NCBI GenBank assembly: GCA_028713675.1
Contig: JAQTNV010000001.1
Span: forward strand, 199,879-263,878
From: a bacterium
GTDB lineage: Bacteria > Desulfobacterota > JAPLJL01
Direction: 5' to 3'
DNA length: 64,000 bases
Position numbers and translations under genes: made by a program. Position 1 is the first letter of the stretch, and every line of letters starts with the position of its first letter. Positions 16,849-26,482 of this stretch are shown here, in pieces. The notes below the pieces were generated by a model. It saw only the letters and a list, made by a program, of their open reading frames with translations, was not told the origin of the DNA and ran no database searches.

Positions 16849-18252
16849 TCAGGACCGGTTCCGGTGAAAAGCCCGGCGAAAAAATATCCTCAATCCCCGG
16901 ACAAACAGGAAATTTCTCCGGATCGGACGGGAAAAAAACCGGGGAAAATGCCGAAGATAAAACAGCCGGTAGGCCTTCCGGAAAAGGCGGGCCAGCTGGC
17001 GTTCAGAAACCGTGCTCAGGTCCCAATTGGTGCTGAAATAACCAAACCTTTCCTTCCCCTCCCCTTCCGGCGGAAAACCCCCGGACCGGACAAACTTTTT
17101 ATGAATTTCCGTTCCCTGAAACGGGTTGAGGAGAAAAAAGATCGCCAAGTCGAGTTTGGATTTGACCGCCCACCGGATCGTCATCTGCACCTCTTCCCGG
17201 GTTTCGGTCGGGAACCCGAACATGAAAAATCCCATGGTCGCGATCCCCAGGCGGCGGCATTCCCGGATGGTTTCCGCCACCCGCTCCAGATCCAGGTTTT
17301 TCCCGATCAATTTCTGGAGCCGGGGGGACACGGTTTCCACCGCCACCGCGATCATCTCCGTCCCGGCCTTCCGCATCGCCCCCAATTCCTCGTTCGTCAA
17401 GATATCCGTCCGGAGACCGTTGGGGAATACAAAACTGGCCCGGAGTTTTTCCTTCTCGACCCGCTCGCAATAATCAAGCACCCGTTTCTGATAAAGGTTG
17501 AAGCAGTCGTCTTCAATCTGAAACTCCTCGATTCCATACCTGTCCACCAGCCATAACATCTCCGAGAAAATATTATCCAGGGAACGGGACCGGAATTTTC
17601 TTCCCATCAGTCCGTGGCAGAAACTGCACTGGTAGGGGCAACCCCGGCTGGTGGAGATGCAGGCGTACCGTTTCGGCCTGAGGGTCGCGCTCCGGCGGGC
17701 GGTGAAATACCTGGGCAAATCGATCAAATCCCAGGCCGGCAGGGGAAGCTCGTCCAGATCCTTGATAAAATCCCGTTGCGCCCCCAGAAAAATATTCCCC
17801 CCGCTCTGCCAACCCGTCCCGGGGATGGCGATCTCCCGGTCCCGGCCCGAATCGATGGCCCGGACCAGCTCCGAGAAAGTCCTCTCCCCTTCGCCAAGGA
17901 CCAAATATTTGAAATTGGGATCCTTGAGAATGGATTCCGGATAGGCGCTGGCGTGGGGTCCCCCGCAGATCACCGTGCGGACTGAAGCGAGGGATTTCGC
18001 CAGGGCCGCGGTCCGATGCAGGGAAACCGCCTCGGGAGTGCAGGCGGAAAGGCCCACGATTTCAGGCTGGAATTCCCTGAGCCCGGCTTCCATCCGGGAA
18101 AATTCGCCGGGCGCCAGCCGCAGATCCCAGATTTTCGGGTCGTGCCCTTCCTTCCGGAGCAAAGCCGCCAGGCGCATGATCCCGAGCGGGGGCCCCGTGG
18201 TCAGGTTGATGCTCCACGGCATCGTGCATTTGATCAGGGCCACGCGGGCCAT
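16849..18252 (-). CDS. B12-binding-domain radical SAM protein
   Basis: This 467-residue protein has an N-terminal cobalamin-binding domain (about 20-140: LAALLRKEGHDPKIWDLR, then VGLSACTPEAV) and a radical SAM domain beginning with STSRGCPYQCSFC, giving the CxxxCxxC cluster site. The C-terminal part is shared by lipid- and ring-modifying enzymes of class B radical SAM methylases. Such enzymes often methylate unreactive carbons or build hopanoid, bacteriochlorophyll or antibiotic parts. The substrate is not clear. The neighbouring glycosyltransferase and methyltransferase suggest an envelope or lipid modification role. Confidence 0.88.
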   Translation of the reverse strand: MARVALIKCTMPWSINLTTGPPLGIMRLAALLRKEGHDPKIWDLRLAPGEFSRMEAGLREFQPEIVGLSACTPEAVSLHRTAALAKSLASVRTVICGGPHASAYPESILKDPNFKYLVLGEGERTFSELVRAIDSGRDREIAIPGTGWQSGGNIFLGAQRDFIKDLDELPLPAWDLIDLPRYFTARRSATLRPKRYACISTSRGCPYQCSFCHGLMGRKFRSRSLDNIFSEMLWLVDRYGIEEFQIEDDCFNLYQKRVLDYCERVEKEKLRASFVFPNGLRTDILTNEELGAMRKAGTEMIAVAVETVSPRLQKLIGKNLDLERVAETIRECRRLGIATMGFFMFGFPTETREEVQMTIRWAVKSKLDLAIFFLLNPFQGTEIHKKFVRSGGFPPEGEGKERFGYFSTNWDLSTVSERQLARLFRKAYRLFYLRHFPRFFSRPIRRNFLFVRGLRIFFRRAFHRNRS

Positions 18253-18432
18253 ATTTAAATCACCGCTCCAGCTGGAAAGCCGACAGATTTTCCCGGAATC
18301 ATTTCCTCTGCGATTTGACCGCCATATTTAAATAATAAACACAAACCCGGCGGGAGGGAATATAAATTATTTTCTGAATGATTAATTAAACGCGCGGGGA
18401 AATAACCGGTGACCGGAAAAAGTTTTCCGTGT

Positions 18433-20190
18433 TCACCTTTTCCGGATGTGCAATTCCCGGAGCTGCAGCTCGGTCACATCGGAAGGGGCATCCGTCATCA
18501 GGCACACCGCCTTCTGGGTCTTGGGAAAGGCGATCACCTCGCGGAGGGAATCGGTTCCGGAAAGAACCATCACCAAGCGGTCAAACCCGAGGGCCAGGCC
18601 GCCGTGGGGAGGGGCCCCGTACTGCAGGGCTTCCAGCAAAAACCCGAATTTTTCCTGCGCCGCTTCCGGGCTGATGCCCAGCAGCTTGAAGACCCGGCTC
18701 TGGGTTTCCTGCCGGTGAATTCGAATCGAGCCGCCGCCGATCTCCATTCCGTTCAGGACGATATCGTAGGCCTTGGCCCGGACTTCCCCGGTGCGGGATT
18801 CGAGTTTGTCCAGATCCTCGTCCCGGGGGGAAGTGAAGGGATGATGCATGGCCATGAACCGCTTTTCCTCCTCGCTCCATTCGAACAGGGGAAAATCGTT
18901 GACCCAGAGAAACCGGAATTCCCCGGGGGGAATCAGGCCCAGTTTTTCCGCCAGGTGGACCCGGAGCCGGCCCAGGGATTCCAGGGCGACCTTCGGGCTC
19001 AAATCCGCCACGAGCACGAGCAGATCCCCTTCCGCCATTCCCATTTTTTTGAAGATGGAATCAACCTCGGCAGGATCCAGATATTTCAGGATCGGGGAAA
19101 CCGGCTTCCCCCCCTCCGCCTTGATCCAGCCCATCCCCTTGGCGCCGAACTGCCCGATCCAGACGGTCAGGTCGTCCAGGTCCTTGCGGGAAAAGCGGCT
19201 CGCGCCCTTGAAGTTAATGGCCTTGATCCCTCCCCCGCCGCTGACCACCTCGGAGAAGCGGTTGAACTTGCTCTGGGGAAAATCCCGGGTCAGGTCGGAT
19301 ATTTCCAGGCCGTAGCGGAGATCCGGCTTGTCGCTCCCGAAACGCTCCATCGCCTCCCGGTAGGACAAACGGGGGAAAGGCAGGGGCACGTTTATCCCCA
19401 GGGTCTGCTTAAAAACCCGGGCGATCAGGCCCTCGACGATCTGGTAGATGTCCTCCTGGTCCACAAAGGAAAGCTCGAGGTCGATCTGGGTGAATTCGGG
19501 CTGGCGGTCGGCCCGGAGATCCTCGTCCCGGAAGCAGCGGACGATCTGAAAGTAACGGTCAAAACCGGCCACCATCAGAATCTGCTTGAAGAGCTGGGGG
19601 GATTGGGGCAGGGCGTAAAACTTCCCCGGGTTCAGGCGGGAAGGCACCAGGAAGTCCCGGGCCCCTTCCGGGGTGCTGCTGGTTAAAAACGGCGTTTCGA
19701 TCTCGACAAAGCCCTGCTGATCCAGAAACTCCCGGGTCACCATGGCCGCCCGGTGCCGGAGGAGGAGATTGGACTGCAGTTTCTCCCGGCGCAGGTCCAG
19801 GTACCGGTAGCGCAGGCGGACCTGTTCATCCACCTCCACCTTCCCGTCCAGCAGAAACGGCGGGGTCTTGGCGGGGTTGAGGACCTCCATCCCGTCCGCG
19901 GAAACCTCAACCGCCCCGGTTTTGATCTCCGGGTTTTCCGTCCCGGCCGGCCGGTTCCGGACCGAACCCCAGGCCGAAAGCACATACCCGGCCCGCAATT
20001 CCTTGGCCTGTTCGTAAGTGACCTGATTCTGCTCCGGGCTGAAAACGATCTGGACCACGCCCTCCCGGTCCCGGAGGTCCACGAAAATCAGCCCCCCGTG
20101 GTCGCGCTGTCTCTGCACCCATCCCTGGAGAAAAACCTTTTTCCCGATGTCCGAGGCGGTGATTTTCCCGCAATAATCAGTTCGTTTCAT
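18433..20190 (-). CDS. aspS: Aspartyl-tRNA synthetase
   Basis: The protein has 585 residues from the ATG at 20190 ([10 protein letters not shown]). It has the N-terminal anticodon-binding OB domain (about 15-110, with [19 protein letters not shown]), class II catalytic motifs ([27 protein letters not shown]) and the GAD insertion domain typical of bacterial AspRS. It charges tRNA-Asp, and in some bacteria also tRNA-Asn; the window does not show an amidotransferase. The start was chosen because the upstream part is word-repeat DNA (20191-20300). Confidence 0.97.
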   Translation of the reverse strand: MKRTDYCGKITASDIGKKVFLQGWVQRQRDHGGLIFVDLRDREGVVQIVFSPEQNQVTYEQAKELRAGYVLSAWGSVRNRPAGTENPEIKTGAVEVSADGMEVLNPAKTPPFLLDGKVEVDEQVRLRYRYLDLRREKLQSNLLLRHRAAMVTREFLDQQGFVEIETPFLTSSTPEGARDFLVPSRLNPGKFYALPQSPQLFKQILMVAGFDRYFQIVRCFRDEDLRADRQPEFTQIDLELSFVDQEDIYQIVEGLIARVFKQTLGINVPLPFPRLSYREAMERFGSDKPDLRYGLEISDLTRDFPQSKFNRFSEVVSGGGGIKAINFKGASRFSRKDLDDLTVWIGQFGAKGMGWIKAEGGKPVSPILKYLDPAEVDSIFKKMGMAEGDLLVLVADLSPKVALESLGRLRVHLAEKLGLIPPGEFRFLWVNDFPLFEWSEEEKRFMAMHHPFTSPRDEDLDKLESRTGEVRAKAYDIVLNGMEIGGGSIRIHRQETQSRVFKLLGISPEAAQEKFGFLLEALQYGAPPHGGLALGFDRLVMVLSGTDSLREVIAFPKTQKAVCLMTDAPSDVTELQLRELHIRKR

Positions 20191-20320
20191 GGACTCTGGT
20201 TTCTCTGGTTTCTTTAGTTTCTTTGGTTTAACTCGAAATCTGAATCTTTTTTCCAACCATTAATCGTCAATCGTCATTCGTCAATCGTAAATTTTTCTTG
20301 TTTCGCATTCGTTTGGATGG
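20191..20320. repeat. Word repeats between aspS and the EF-G gene
   Basis: The block holds near-copies of tctggtttctttagtttc and aatcgtcattcgtcaatcg (about 20193-20310). The upstream open frame of aspS runs through it, so the ATG at 20190 is the better start. Confidence 0.6.
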
Positions 20321-22390
20321 CTACTTTTCCTGTTCCTTGGTCTTCTTGTACGCCTCGATGATCTTGCCGGCGATCTGGCCGGGAACCTCCTCGTAATGGG
20401 AATATTCATAAGTGAAAGTCCCCCGGCCCTGGGTAATCGAGCGGAGATCGGCCGCGTACCTGACCACCTCGGACATCGGCACCAACGCCTTGATCACCTG
20501 GGAAGTGTTCTCCACTTCCATCCCGGCGATCCGGCCCCGCCGGCTGTTCAGATCGCCGATGACATCCCCCATGTATTCATCGGTAACGAAAACCTTCATT
20601 TTCAGGATCGGCTCCAGGAGCACCGGGTCGCCGTCGGCGAAAGCCTTTTTGAAGCCCATCGAGGCCGCGATCCGGAAGGCCATGTCCGAGGAATCCACCA
20701 CGTGAAAGCCGCCGTCATAGAGGCTGGCCCGGATATCCACCACCGGATAGCCCGCGAGCGGTCCTACCTCGCAGGCCTCGACAATCCCTTTCTCGACGGC
20801 GGGAATAAAATTCCGGGGAATGGCGCCCCCGGTGATCCGGTCCACGAATTCAAATCCCTTCTCCCGGCCGAGCGGCTCGAGCTCGATCCAGGTATCCGCA
20901 AACTGGCCCCGGCCCCCGGACTGACGCTTGTATTTCCCCTGGGCGCTGATTTTTTTGCGGATGGTTTCCCGGTAGGGAATCAGGGGAGGCTGGAGATCCA
21001 CCGACACCTCATACTTCCGCTGCAGTTTCTCCACGGTCACGTCGATATGAGCCTGGCCCATTCCGGAAATAATCAGCTCCTTGGTTTGGGCTTCCCGGCG
21101 GAACTCCAGGGAGGGATCCTCCTCCACCAGTTTGGACATGGCGGGGGAGATCCGCTCTTCGTCCGCGCGGGTTTTCGGTTTCAATGAATAACTGACCAAT
21201 CTCTGGGTGGACTTGTAACTCTGGATCCGAATGGGGCTGGATTCGTCGGTCAGGGTGTCGCCGGTCTGGGCCTCTTTCATTTTGGACAGGACCACGATCA
21301 TCCCGGCCTCGCCGGTGCCCACCGAATGCAGCTCTTTCCCCAGCGGGCGGGAAACCACCCCGACTTTTTCCTTGAGCCCCCGGCCGGGATTGAAGACCAC
21401 GGCGTCCGACTGGAGATTGCCGGAAACAATTTTCACGAAGGAAAGCTTCCCGGTGAAATGCTCGACCTGGGTTTTGAAAACCAGTCCGGCGAAGGGCGCC
21501 TCGGGGGCGCGGGCTATTTCCTTACTGCTGGCCGGATCGATTCCCTTCCATTGCCGGCTTTCCCGCGGAGGAGCGAACAGCTTGAAGGTCATATCCATCA
21601 AATTGACGATGCCCATGTTCTTCGCGGCCGCCCCGAAAACCACCGGGGCGAGTTTGCGATTCCGGACCCCCGCCTCCAGGGCCTTTTCCAGCTCCGCCTC
21701 GCTGACTTCGCCCTTTTCCAGGTATTTTTCCAGGATCTGGTCGTCCTGCTCCACAATCGCTTCCAGGACGCCCGGCCGGATTTCCTTCACCTGTTTCTGC
21801 AGATCCGCCGGGATTTCTTCCTCGCTGACCTTCCCTTTCCCGTCGGGGGTAAAGATCTGGGCCTGGTTGCGGATAAGGTCAACCACACCGCGGAACCCGG
21901 ATTCCTTCCCGATCGGATACTGGATCAGGACCGGCTTGGCCCCCTTGAAGCTCTCCAGTTCGCCCATGATTTCATCCAGGTTAGCCTTTTCCCGATCCAT
22001 CCCGTTCACGAACAGGATGCGGGGAACCCCCAGCTCTTCCAGGATCTGCCAGGCCCGGACGGCCTCGAAACGCAGAGGCGGGACCGGATTCATGACCAGG
22101 ACCGCGCCGTCCGCCACCAGCGCCGCGTTGTAAGCGTCAAAAATAAAATCCACTTCCCCCGGAGTATCGATCAGGGTCAGTTCCCCTTTTTTCCACTTGG
22201 TCCCGAAAACCGCCGAGCTCAGGGTTATGTTCCGTTTGGCTTCTTCCGGGTCGGTACCCAGGATCGCGGGCCCTCCCTCCACCGGCCGGAAACGATTGAT
22301 CGCCTTCCCGTTATACAGAGCCGCCTCGATCACCGTGGTTTTCCCGCTCCCGTCGGCCCCGACCATCGCCACATTTCGAATGTCATCCAT
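20321..22390 (-). CDS. Divergent EF-G-like translational GTPase
   Basis: The protein has 689 residues and five EF-G domains, starting with the GTPase domain. Key motifs are altered: G1 reads GADGSGKTT instead of AHxDxGKTT, G3 reads DTPGEVDF so the catalytic His is Glu, and G4 reads NGMD instead of NKxD. Domains II-V are EF-G-like (the QSGGRGQFADTWIE run is in domain IV). These changes resemble the EF-G-like (FusA2) branch that does not replace the main EF-G. It lies upstream of aspS on the same strand. The main fusA is not in the window. Role not known; weak GTPase activity is likely. Confidence 0.88.
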   Translation of the reverse strand: MDDIRNVAMVGADGSGKTTVIEAALYNGKAINRFRPVEGGPAILGTDPEEAKRNITLSSAVFGTKWKKGELTLIDTPGEVDFIFDAYNAALVADGAVLVMNPVPPLRFEAVRAWQILEELGVPRILFVNGMDREKANLDEIMGELESFKGAKPVLIQYPIGKESGFRGVVDLIRNQAQIFTPDGKGKVSEEEIPADLQKQVKEIRPGVLEAIVEQDDQILEKYLEKGEVSEAELEKALEAGVRNRKLAPVVFGAAAKNMGIVNLMDMTFKLFAPPRESRQWKGIDPASSKEIARAPEAPFAGLVFKTQVEHFTGKLSFVKIVSGNLQSDAVVFNPGRGLKEKVGVVSRPLGKELHSVGTGEAGMIVVLSKMKEAQTGDTLTDESSPIRIQSYKSTQRLVSYSLKPKTRADEERISPAMSKLVEEDPSLEFRREAQTKELIISGMGQAHIDVTVEKLQRKYEVSVDLQPPLIPYRETIRKKISAQGKYKRQSGGRGQFADTWIELEPLGREKGFEFVDRITGGAIPRNFIPAVEKGIVEACEVGPLAGYPVVDIRASLYDGGFHVVDSSDMAFRIAASMGFKKAFADGDPVLLEPILKMKVFVTDEYMGDVIGDLNSRRGRIAGMEVENTSQVIKALVPMSEVVRYAADLRSITQGRGTFTYEYSHYEEVPGQIAGKIIEAYKKTKEQEK

Positions 22391-22507
22391 AAGCGCTTAA
22401 CCCCCTTATCTTTCCAAACTGGTTATCCCGAATTCCATTGCCAAACGCGGAATAATAATCTCTTTTCTCGGGTTTCTTGGCAAGCCCGCGCGGGAATATT
22501 TTTTTCC

Positions 22508-24364
22508 CTAGAACGGCCCGCCTCCGCGCCTCGATCTTCGGAGCCAGGGGAACCCGATCATCAGGAGGGGCAGGACTCCCATCCCTTCCAGGGAGTTGCA
22601 GCCGCAGCCCTGGCTTTTTCCCTTTTCTTCTTCCGGGAGGGTGTAGGTAACAATGAGTTCCCAGGTCTGGTTATATTTTCCCCAGCAATTCTCCGCCGTA
22701 ACCGTCAAATGATTGCCGCCGATCTGGGTATCATTGGGGACCCAGGTTAACAGTCCGGACTCCGCGTTCAGGGTAACCCCGGTGGGATAATTAACCAGGG
22801 AATACTCGACGGGCAGGGTCCCCTCGGTGCCCAGCTGGTACTGGTACAGTTCGTCTATCTCGGTTTCCTGGACCGGGATCGAGGTGATCACGGGCGGATA
22901 GATCGGATTAAGATCGGGATCCACGACCAGGGCGAATAGCATCCGCTCGGAATCGGAGGGATCCACCTTGATGTTATCCAGGGAGATGGCGCTTCCCCCG
23001 CCGCAATAGGTTTTGCTCCCGGGGGTAGTGCTCTCGGTAAAATACGCCCCCGCGCTCCAGTAATCCTGCGCATCGCAGAAATAACCGGTAGTAATGGGAC
23101 AGGGGTGGGCGGCGCTGTCGACATAGTAGGTCCCGGGGATTTCAAGGTTATAGGCGTCATCCGCCTGTTCGAGCGCCACCAGGAAATGACTGGAACAGCA
23201 ATCGGCGCTGCCCGGGGGGTAGCAGGATTCGTTATTGGGGGTTCCGGAGGATTCCCCGCCCCACTTGGCCTCATCCACGTGCCAGATCAGGACCCCGCGG
23301 GCCGGGAGCAGTTCGTCATTGCCTTCCCGGGTATTGAAGGTGACCAGGAAGTATTCGTTCCCGGCGGTACCGTTGGGATAGAGAACATATCCCTCTCCGG
23401 AGCTCTCCACCGGGGCCAGCTCCGCCGGGCAGAGATTGACATCCGCCGGTTTTTCCTTCAGCCAGCCGAGCTTATGCCGCGGCCAGGCGGAGAGGTAAAC
23501 CGGGGGATTCAGGTAAAGGCCGTAAGACATCAAATCATAAAAACCCAGTCCCCGGGATTGAGTGGTGTTGGGATCGTAAAGGTCGGGAATCCCCCAGTTA
23601 TGGGTGTATTCATGGGCGTAAATCCCGATCCCGCTGAACCCCTTGAGGCCCTGGTCTTTTTCCGGCCCCAGAGCGTATTTAACCCCGACCCCGTCAAGCG
23701 AAAAATTGGGCAGATCGACACTGTGAGACCAGATATCCAATGTGTTCTCGCCGGTCTGCTCGGCCCCGAAGCCGGGATGAATGATGATAATCGACTCGGC
23801 AACCCCGTCGCCGTTGTTGTCAAAATTGGACAGGTTTATGCCATGGTTATGCGCGCAGTTGACCGCTTCCTTCGCGAAGTCCGGTCCGCGCCGGGCCATG
23901 GTATCGCCTCCGGTCCCGTAATAGTTGTGCGTCTGAGTCGCCGTCTCCGGATAGCAGGAAAAGAGTTCGCTGTGGCCGTTCGCTTCCCCGGGACGATTGA
24001 ATCGGAAAACTCCGGCAGCCATGTCCTCGTAATAGAGGACAAAGGATCTTCCGTCATACGCCCCGCTGTCTCCGTTTCCGAAAAAAAGATCCTGGAAATA
24101 TGCCTGGGCCCCGCTGGAAAAGGCGGCATCCGAAAAATTCATCATGATTACCAGGAGATTGTAGCTGCCCTGGGGTTGGATCACCGCTTCGGGGAAGAAA
24201 CCCTTTAAACCGATCGCGGCGGCGTGGGATTTCAGATAATTCAGTTCAAAACCGATTCCCGCCTCCGGAAAGCGGGGATCGGGAGGCGGCAGGGCCAGGG
24301 CCGGCCCGGTAAAAACCAGGATTAAAAATAACAGCGAAAATTTTTCAATTATTTTTCGCATCAT
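22508..24364 (-). CDS. Secreted M6-family metalloprotease
   Basis: The protein has 618 residues with a signal peptide (about residues 1-25). The central part has the zinc-binding HEYTHNWGIPDLY (HExxH) and is related to immune inhibitor A proteases. An Ig-like region (about 515-590, with VITSIPVQETEIDE) follows, then a C-terminal tail with two Cys (CGC), a short hydrophobic stretch and an RRSRR end, resembling MYXO-CTERM/GlyGly-CTERM sorting signals. It is probably sent to the cell surface and perhaps cleaved at the tail. It stands between the EF-G gene and the DNA glycosylase gene on the same strand. Confidence 0.85.
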   Translation of the reverse strand: MMRKIIEKFSLLFLILVFTGPALALPPPDPRFPEAGIGFELNYLKSHAAAIGLKGFFPEAVIQPQGSYNLLVIMMNFSDAAFSSGAQAYFQDLFFGNGDSGAYDGRSFVLYYEDMAAGVFRFNRPGEANGHSELFSCYPETATQTHNYYGTGGDTMARRGPDFAKEAVNCAHNHGINLSNFDNNGDGVAESIIIIHPGFGAEQTGENTLDIWSHSVDLPNFSLDGVGVKYALGPEKDQGLKGFSGIGIYAHEYTHNWGIPDLYDPNTTQSRGLGFYDLMSYGLYLNPPVYLSAWPRHKLGWLKEKPADVNLCPAELAPVESSGEGYVLYPNGTAGNEYFLVTFNTREGNDELLPARGVLIWHVDEAKWGGESSGTPNNESCYPPGSADCCSSHFLVALEQADDAYNLEIPGTYYVDSAAHPCPITTGYFCDAQDYWSAGAYFTESTTPGSKTYCGGGSAISLDNIKVDPSDSERMLFALVVDPDLNPIYPPVITSIPVQETEIDELYQYQLGTEGTLPVEYSLVNYPTGVTLNAESGLLTWVPNDTQIGGNHLTVTAENCWGKYNQTWELIVTYTLPEEEKGKSQGCGCNSLEGMGVLPLLMIGFPWLRRSRRGGGPF

Positions 24365-24432
24365 TATTAATATCCGGCACCGCCGTTCTCACTAAAAGTT
24401 TGACGGGCTTCCGGTCCCGGATCAATAAAAGC

Positions 24433-25116
24433 CTAACTTATTGAGGATACCCGGTCTCTGATTAGGGGGCAACCCTCGCATCGGGGATTCTTGCGGCAAT
24501 GCGTTTTCCCTAAATGGACCAGGAGGGCGTGGAACTCATTGAACAGACGCTCATCCGGTTCCAGGCCGGCCATTACCATCCCCTGGATTTCCGCGTACTT
24601 CGCGCCTTCCGCGATCAAACCTTGGCAGCGGAAAATCCGTCCGGTGTAGGCGTCGACCACAAAGACGGGATAATGACCGGCGTATAAAACAATTGAGTCC
24701 GCGGTTTCCGGACCGATCCCCCGCACCCCCAAAAGCCCGGCCCGGAGTTTTTCCTGTCCGGAGGCCAGCATATCCTCCAGATTCCCCCGGTAACCCTCCC
24801 GCAAAAACCGGAGGAATTCCTTCAGGGTTCTCGATTTCTGCCGGAAATACCCGGCCGGCCTGATATGTCCGCCCAGTTCCACCGCCGCCAACCCTGCCAT
24901 TTTTTTCGGAGTCAGCAGCCCCGCCCGCTGAAGATTATCCAGAGCCCGGGTGACATTGGCCCAGCTGGTATTCTGGGTCAGGATCGCCCCCACGATCATT
25001 TCGAAGTCCCCTTTGGCCGGCCACCATCCCTGGGGGCCATAGGCTTTTTCCAAGCGGCGATAGATTTTCAGCAATCTCTGCCGGGGCCGTGGGCTCCGGT
25101 CATTTTTTTTCTTCAT
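24433..25116 (-). CDS. Endonuclease III-related DNA glycosylase
   Basis: The protein has 227 residues with an HhH-GPD fold. The hairpin-helix reads GVRGIGPETADSIVLYAGHYPVFVVD: the family's catalytic Lys of Nth (GxGRKTA) is replaced by Glu, while the catalytic Asp remains (VVDAYTGR). This is like the MagIII-type (3-methyladenine) glycosylases, which have no lyase activity. The C-terminus has three Cys (THCRKNPRCEGCPL) rather than the four of a full Fe-S loop. So it may lack or have an incomplete cluster. Base excision repair of alkylated bases is the likely role. Confidence 0.8.
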   Translation of the reverse strand: MKKKNDRSPRPRQRLLKIYRRLEKAYGPQGWWPAKGDFEMIVGAILTQNTSWANVTRALDNLQRAGLLTPKKMAGLAAVELGGHIRPAGYFRQKSRTLKEFLRFLREGYRGNLEDMLASGQEKLRAGLLGVRGIGPETADSIVLYAGHYPVFVVDAYTGRIFRCQGLIAEGAKYAEIQGMVMAGLEPDERLFNEFHALLVHLGKTHCRKNPRCEGCPLIRDRVSSIS

Positions 25117-25193
25117 TAATTAAATCTGAATTTCAGGTGGGCACGAGCGAAGCAAATTTTATCTGCAAATAATCTGTCCTGGTTTTTAAAATT

Positions 25194-25285
25194 CTTCAGG
25201 TAGCCGCAGGCTTCAGCCTGCGTTCTGAAACAAGAAATATCTAATTGAACTGTTTACTCGCAACCTAAAGGTTGCGGCTACAATT
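25194..25285. repeat. Paired hairpin repeats
   Basis: Two hairpins of similar style (gccgcaggcttcagcctgcg and cgcaacctaaaggttgcg) sit in the 25117-25328 gap. This type of palindrome is common in intergenic DNA of such genomes. No gene is seen here. Confidence 0.5.
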
Positions 25286-25328
25286 ATTTTTAAAATTTGG
25301 GATCTTGGACTTTGGAATTGTTTATTTC

Positions 25329-25535
25329 TTATCCGGCTTTTCCCTCGACCCGAAACTCCAGGGTAACCGGATCAAACACCAGAAAATAACTGCGCTGGTT
25401 ATCGATACTTTTGAATTCCATCTTCCGGTCGAAGTTGGTCTTGGCGCTGGTAATTAGAAACTTCAGGTATTCAACCTTCTTTTCTTTGATTTCCCGGAGA
25501 TCCTCGAGTCCCCGGGGGTCTCCGGTAAGTTTCAA
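25329..25535 (-). CDS. Small protein of unknown function (68 aa)
   Basis: The 68-residue protein starts 8 bases after the SPOR-domain gene and has an AGGGAAGGG site. It is rich in Lys and aromatic residues, with a PVTLEFRVEG end. I do not recognise it. Its close spacing suggests it belongs to the argS-SPOR transcript. Confidence 0.55.
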   Translation of the reverse strand: MKLTGDPRGLEDLREIKEKKVEYLKFLITSAKTNFDRKMEFKSIDNQRSYFLVFDPVTLEFRVEGKAG

Positions 25536-25543
25536 GCCCTTCC

Positions 25544-26392
25544 CTAATCAACCTGCGCCACAAATCCCCGGAGATGGATCTGATTTTCCAGCTCCTTCTG
25601 GTAGCGGGCGGCGATTTCCTTGGTGGCGAACTTCCCCACCCTGACCCGGTGCCAGGTCCCTTTCCCGGTAATTTCCGCCGTGGCCAGGTAAGCCGGGTAT
25701 TTCCTTTCCCGGAGCCAGCGGACCAGGTTCTGGGCCTGGTCCCGTTCCAGGAAAGAGGAAATCTGGATGGTATATTTGCCTTCTTCCGCATCGGCGGATG
25801 TGGCTTTTTTCATGGCCACCTTGGCGGGTGCCGCCTTGGCAGTGGCCTTCTTGGCTTTCTTCTGGGCCTTGGGCGCCGGGGCCGCGGGTTCCGTTTCCTC
25901 CGGGGCCGCGGGAGCCACTTGCTGAGGCTCGCTTTCGGGCTGACTTCCGGGCTGGACTCCGGGCTGAACCCCGGGCTGGCCTTCGGGTTGGGCCTGGATT
26001 CCCACCCCCTTGCCCTTCACCAGGGAATCATAATAGGTATACTGCACGTTATCCTTACCGGCCGCGGTTTTTCCCGGCGCGTTCGCCGCGTTTTTTTCCG
26101 CGGACGGGTTCGGAGGCAGGGCCGCCTCGCTTTCACCGGCGGGATAAGCCCCGGGGCTTCCGGCTCCCGGGCCGCCGGCGAGATCCTCGCCTTCCGCTTT
26201 TTCCCCGGAAGGGGCTGCCAGGTCGGCGGCCGCCACCGGATGGGTCTGGGATCTCTCGATCCTCCGGCCCACAAAAACCCCCAGGATAAAGACCAGGATC
26301 GCGAACAGGAGCAGGCCGGCGATAATCAGGTACAGCTCCCTCGCCTCCAAACTGACTTCATACTGATTGCCCATCTTTTTCGCTCCATCCAT
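25544..26392 (-). CDS. SPOR-domain cell division/envelope protein
   Basis: The protein has 282 residues: one membrane segment (about 20-45), a long Pro/Ala/Gln linker with QPGVQPGVQPGSQP and a Lys/Ala stretch (PKAQKKAKKATAKAAPAK), then a SPOR domain (about 210-282, YTIQISSFLERDQA). SPOR domains bind denuded peptidoglycan at the division site, as in FtsN. The argS gene upstream is a common partner in related genomes. The start has AAGGAGG. It is followed by the 68-aa gene. Confidence 0.85.
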   Translation of the reverse strand: MDGAKKMGNQYEVSLEARELYLIIAGLLLFAILVFILGVFVGRRIERSQTHPVAAADLAAPSGEKAEGEDLAGGPGAGSPGAYPAGESEAALPPNPSAEKNAANAPGKTAAGKDNVQYTYYDSLVKGKGVGIQAQPEGQPGVQPGVQPGSQPESEPQQVAPAAPEETEPAAPAPKAQKKAKKATAKAAPAKVAMKKATSADAEEGKYTIQISSFLERDQAQNLVRWLRERKYPAYLATAEITGKGTWHRVRVGKFATKEIAARYQKELENQIHLRGFVAQVD

Positions 26393-26482
26393 ATTTTGCC
26401 TCCTTTTACCCGCATTGGCATGATACCATAGATTTTCGTCCCGGTATCAGCTTTTTTCGCGGGTAGCCCTTCCCGTCCGGTT

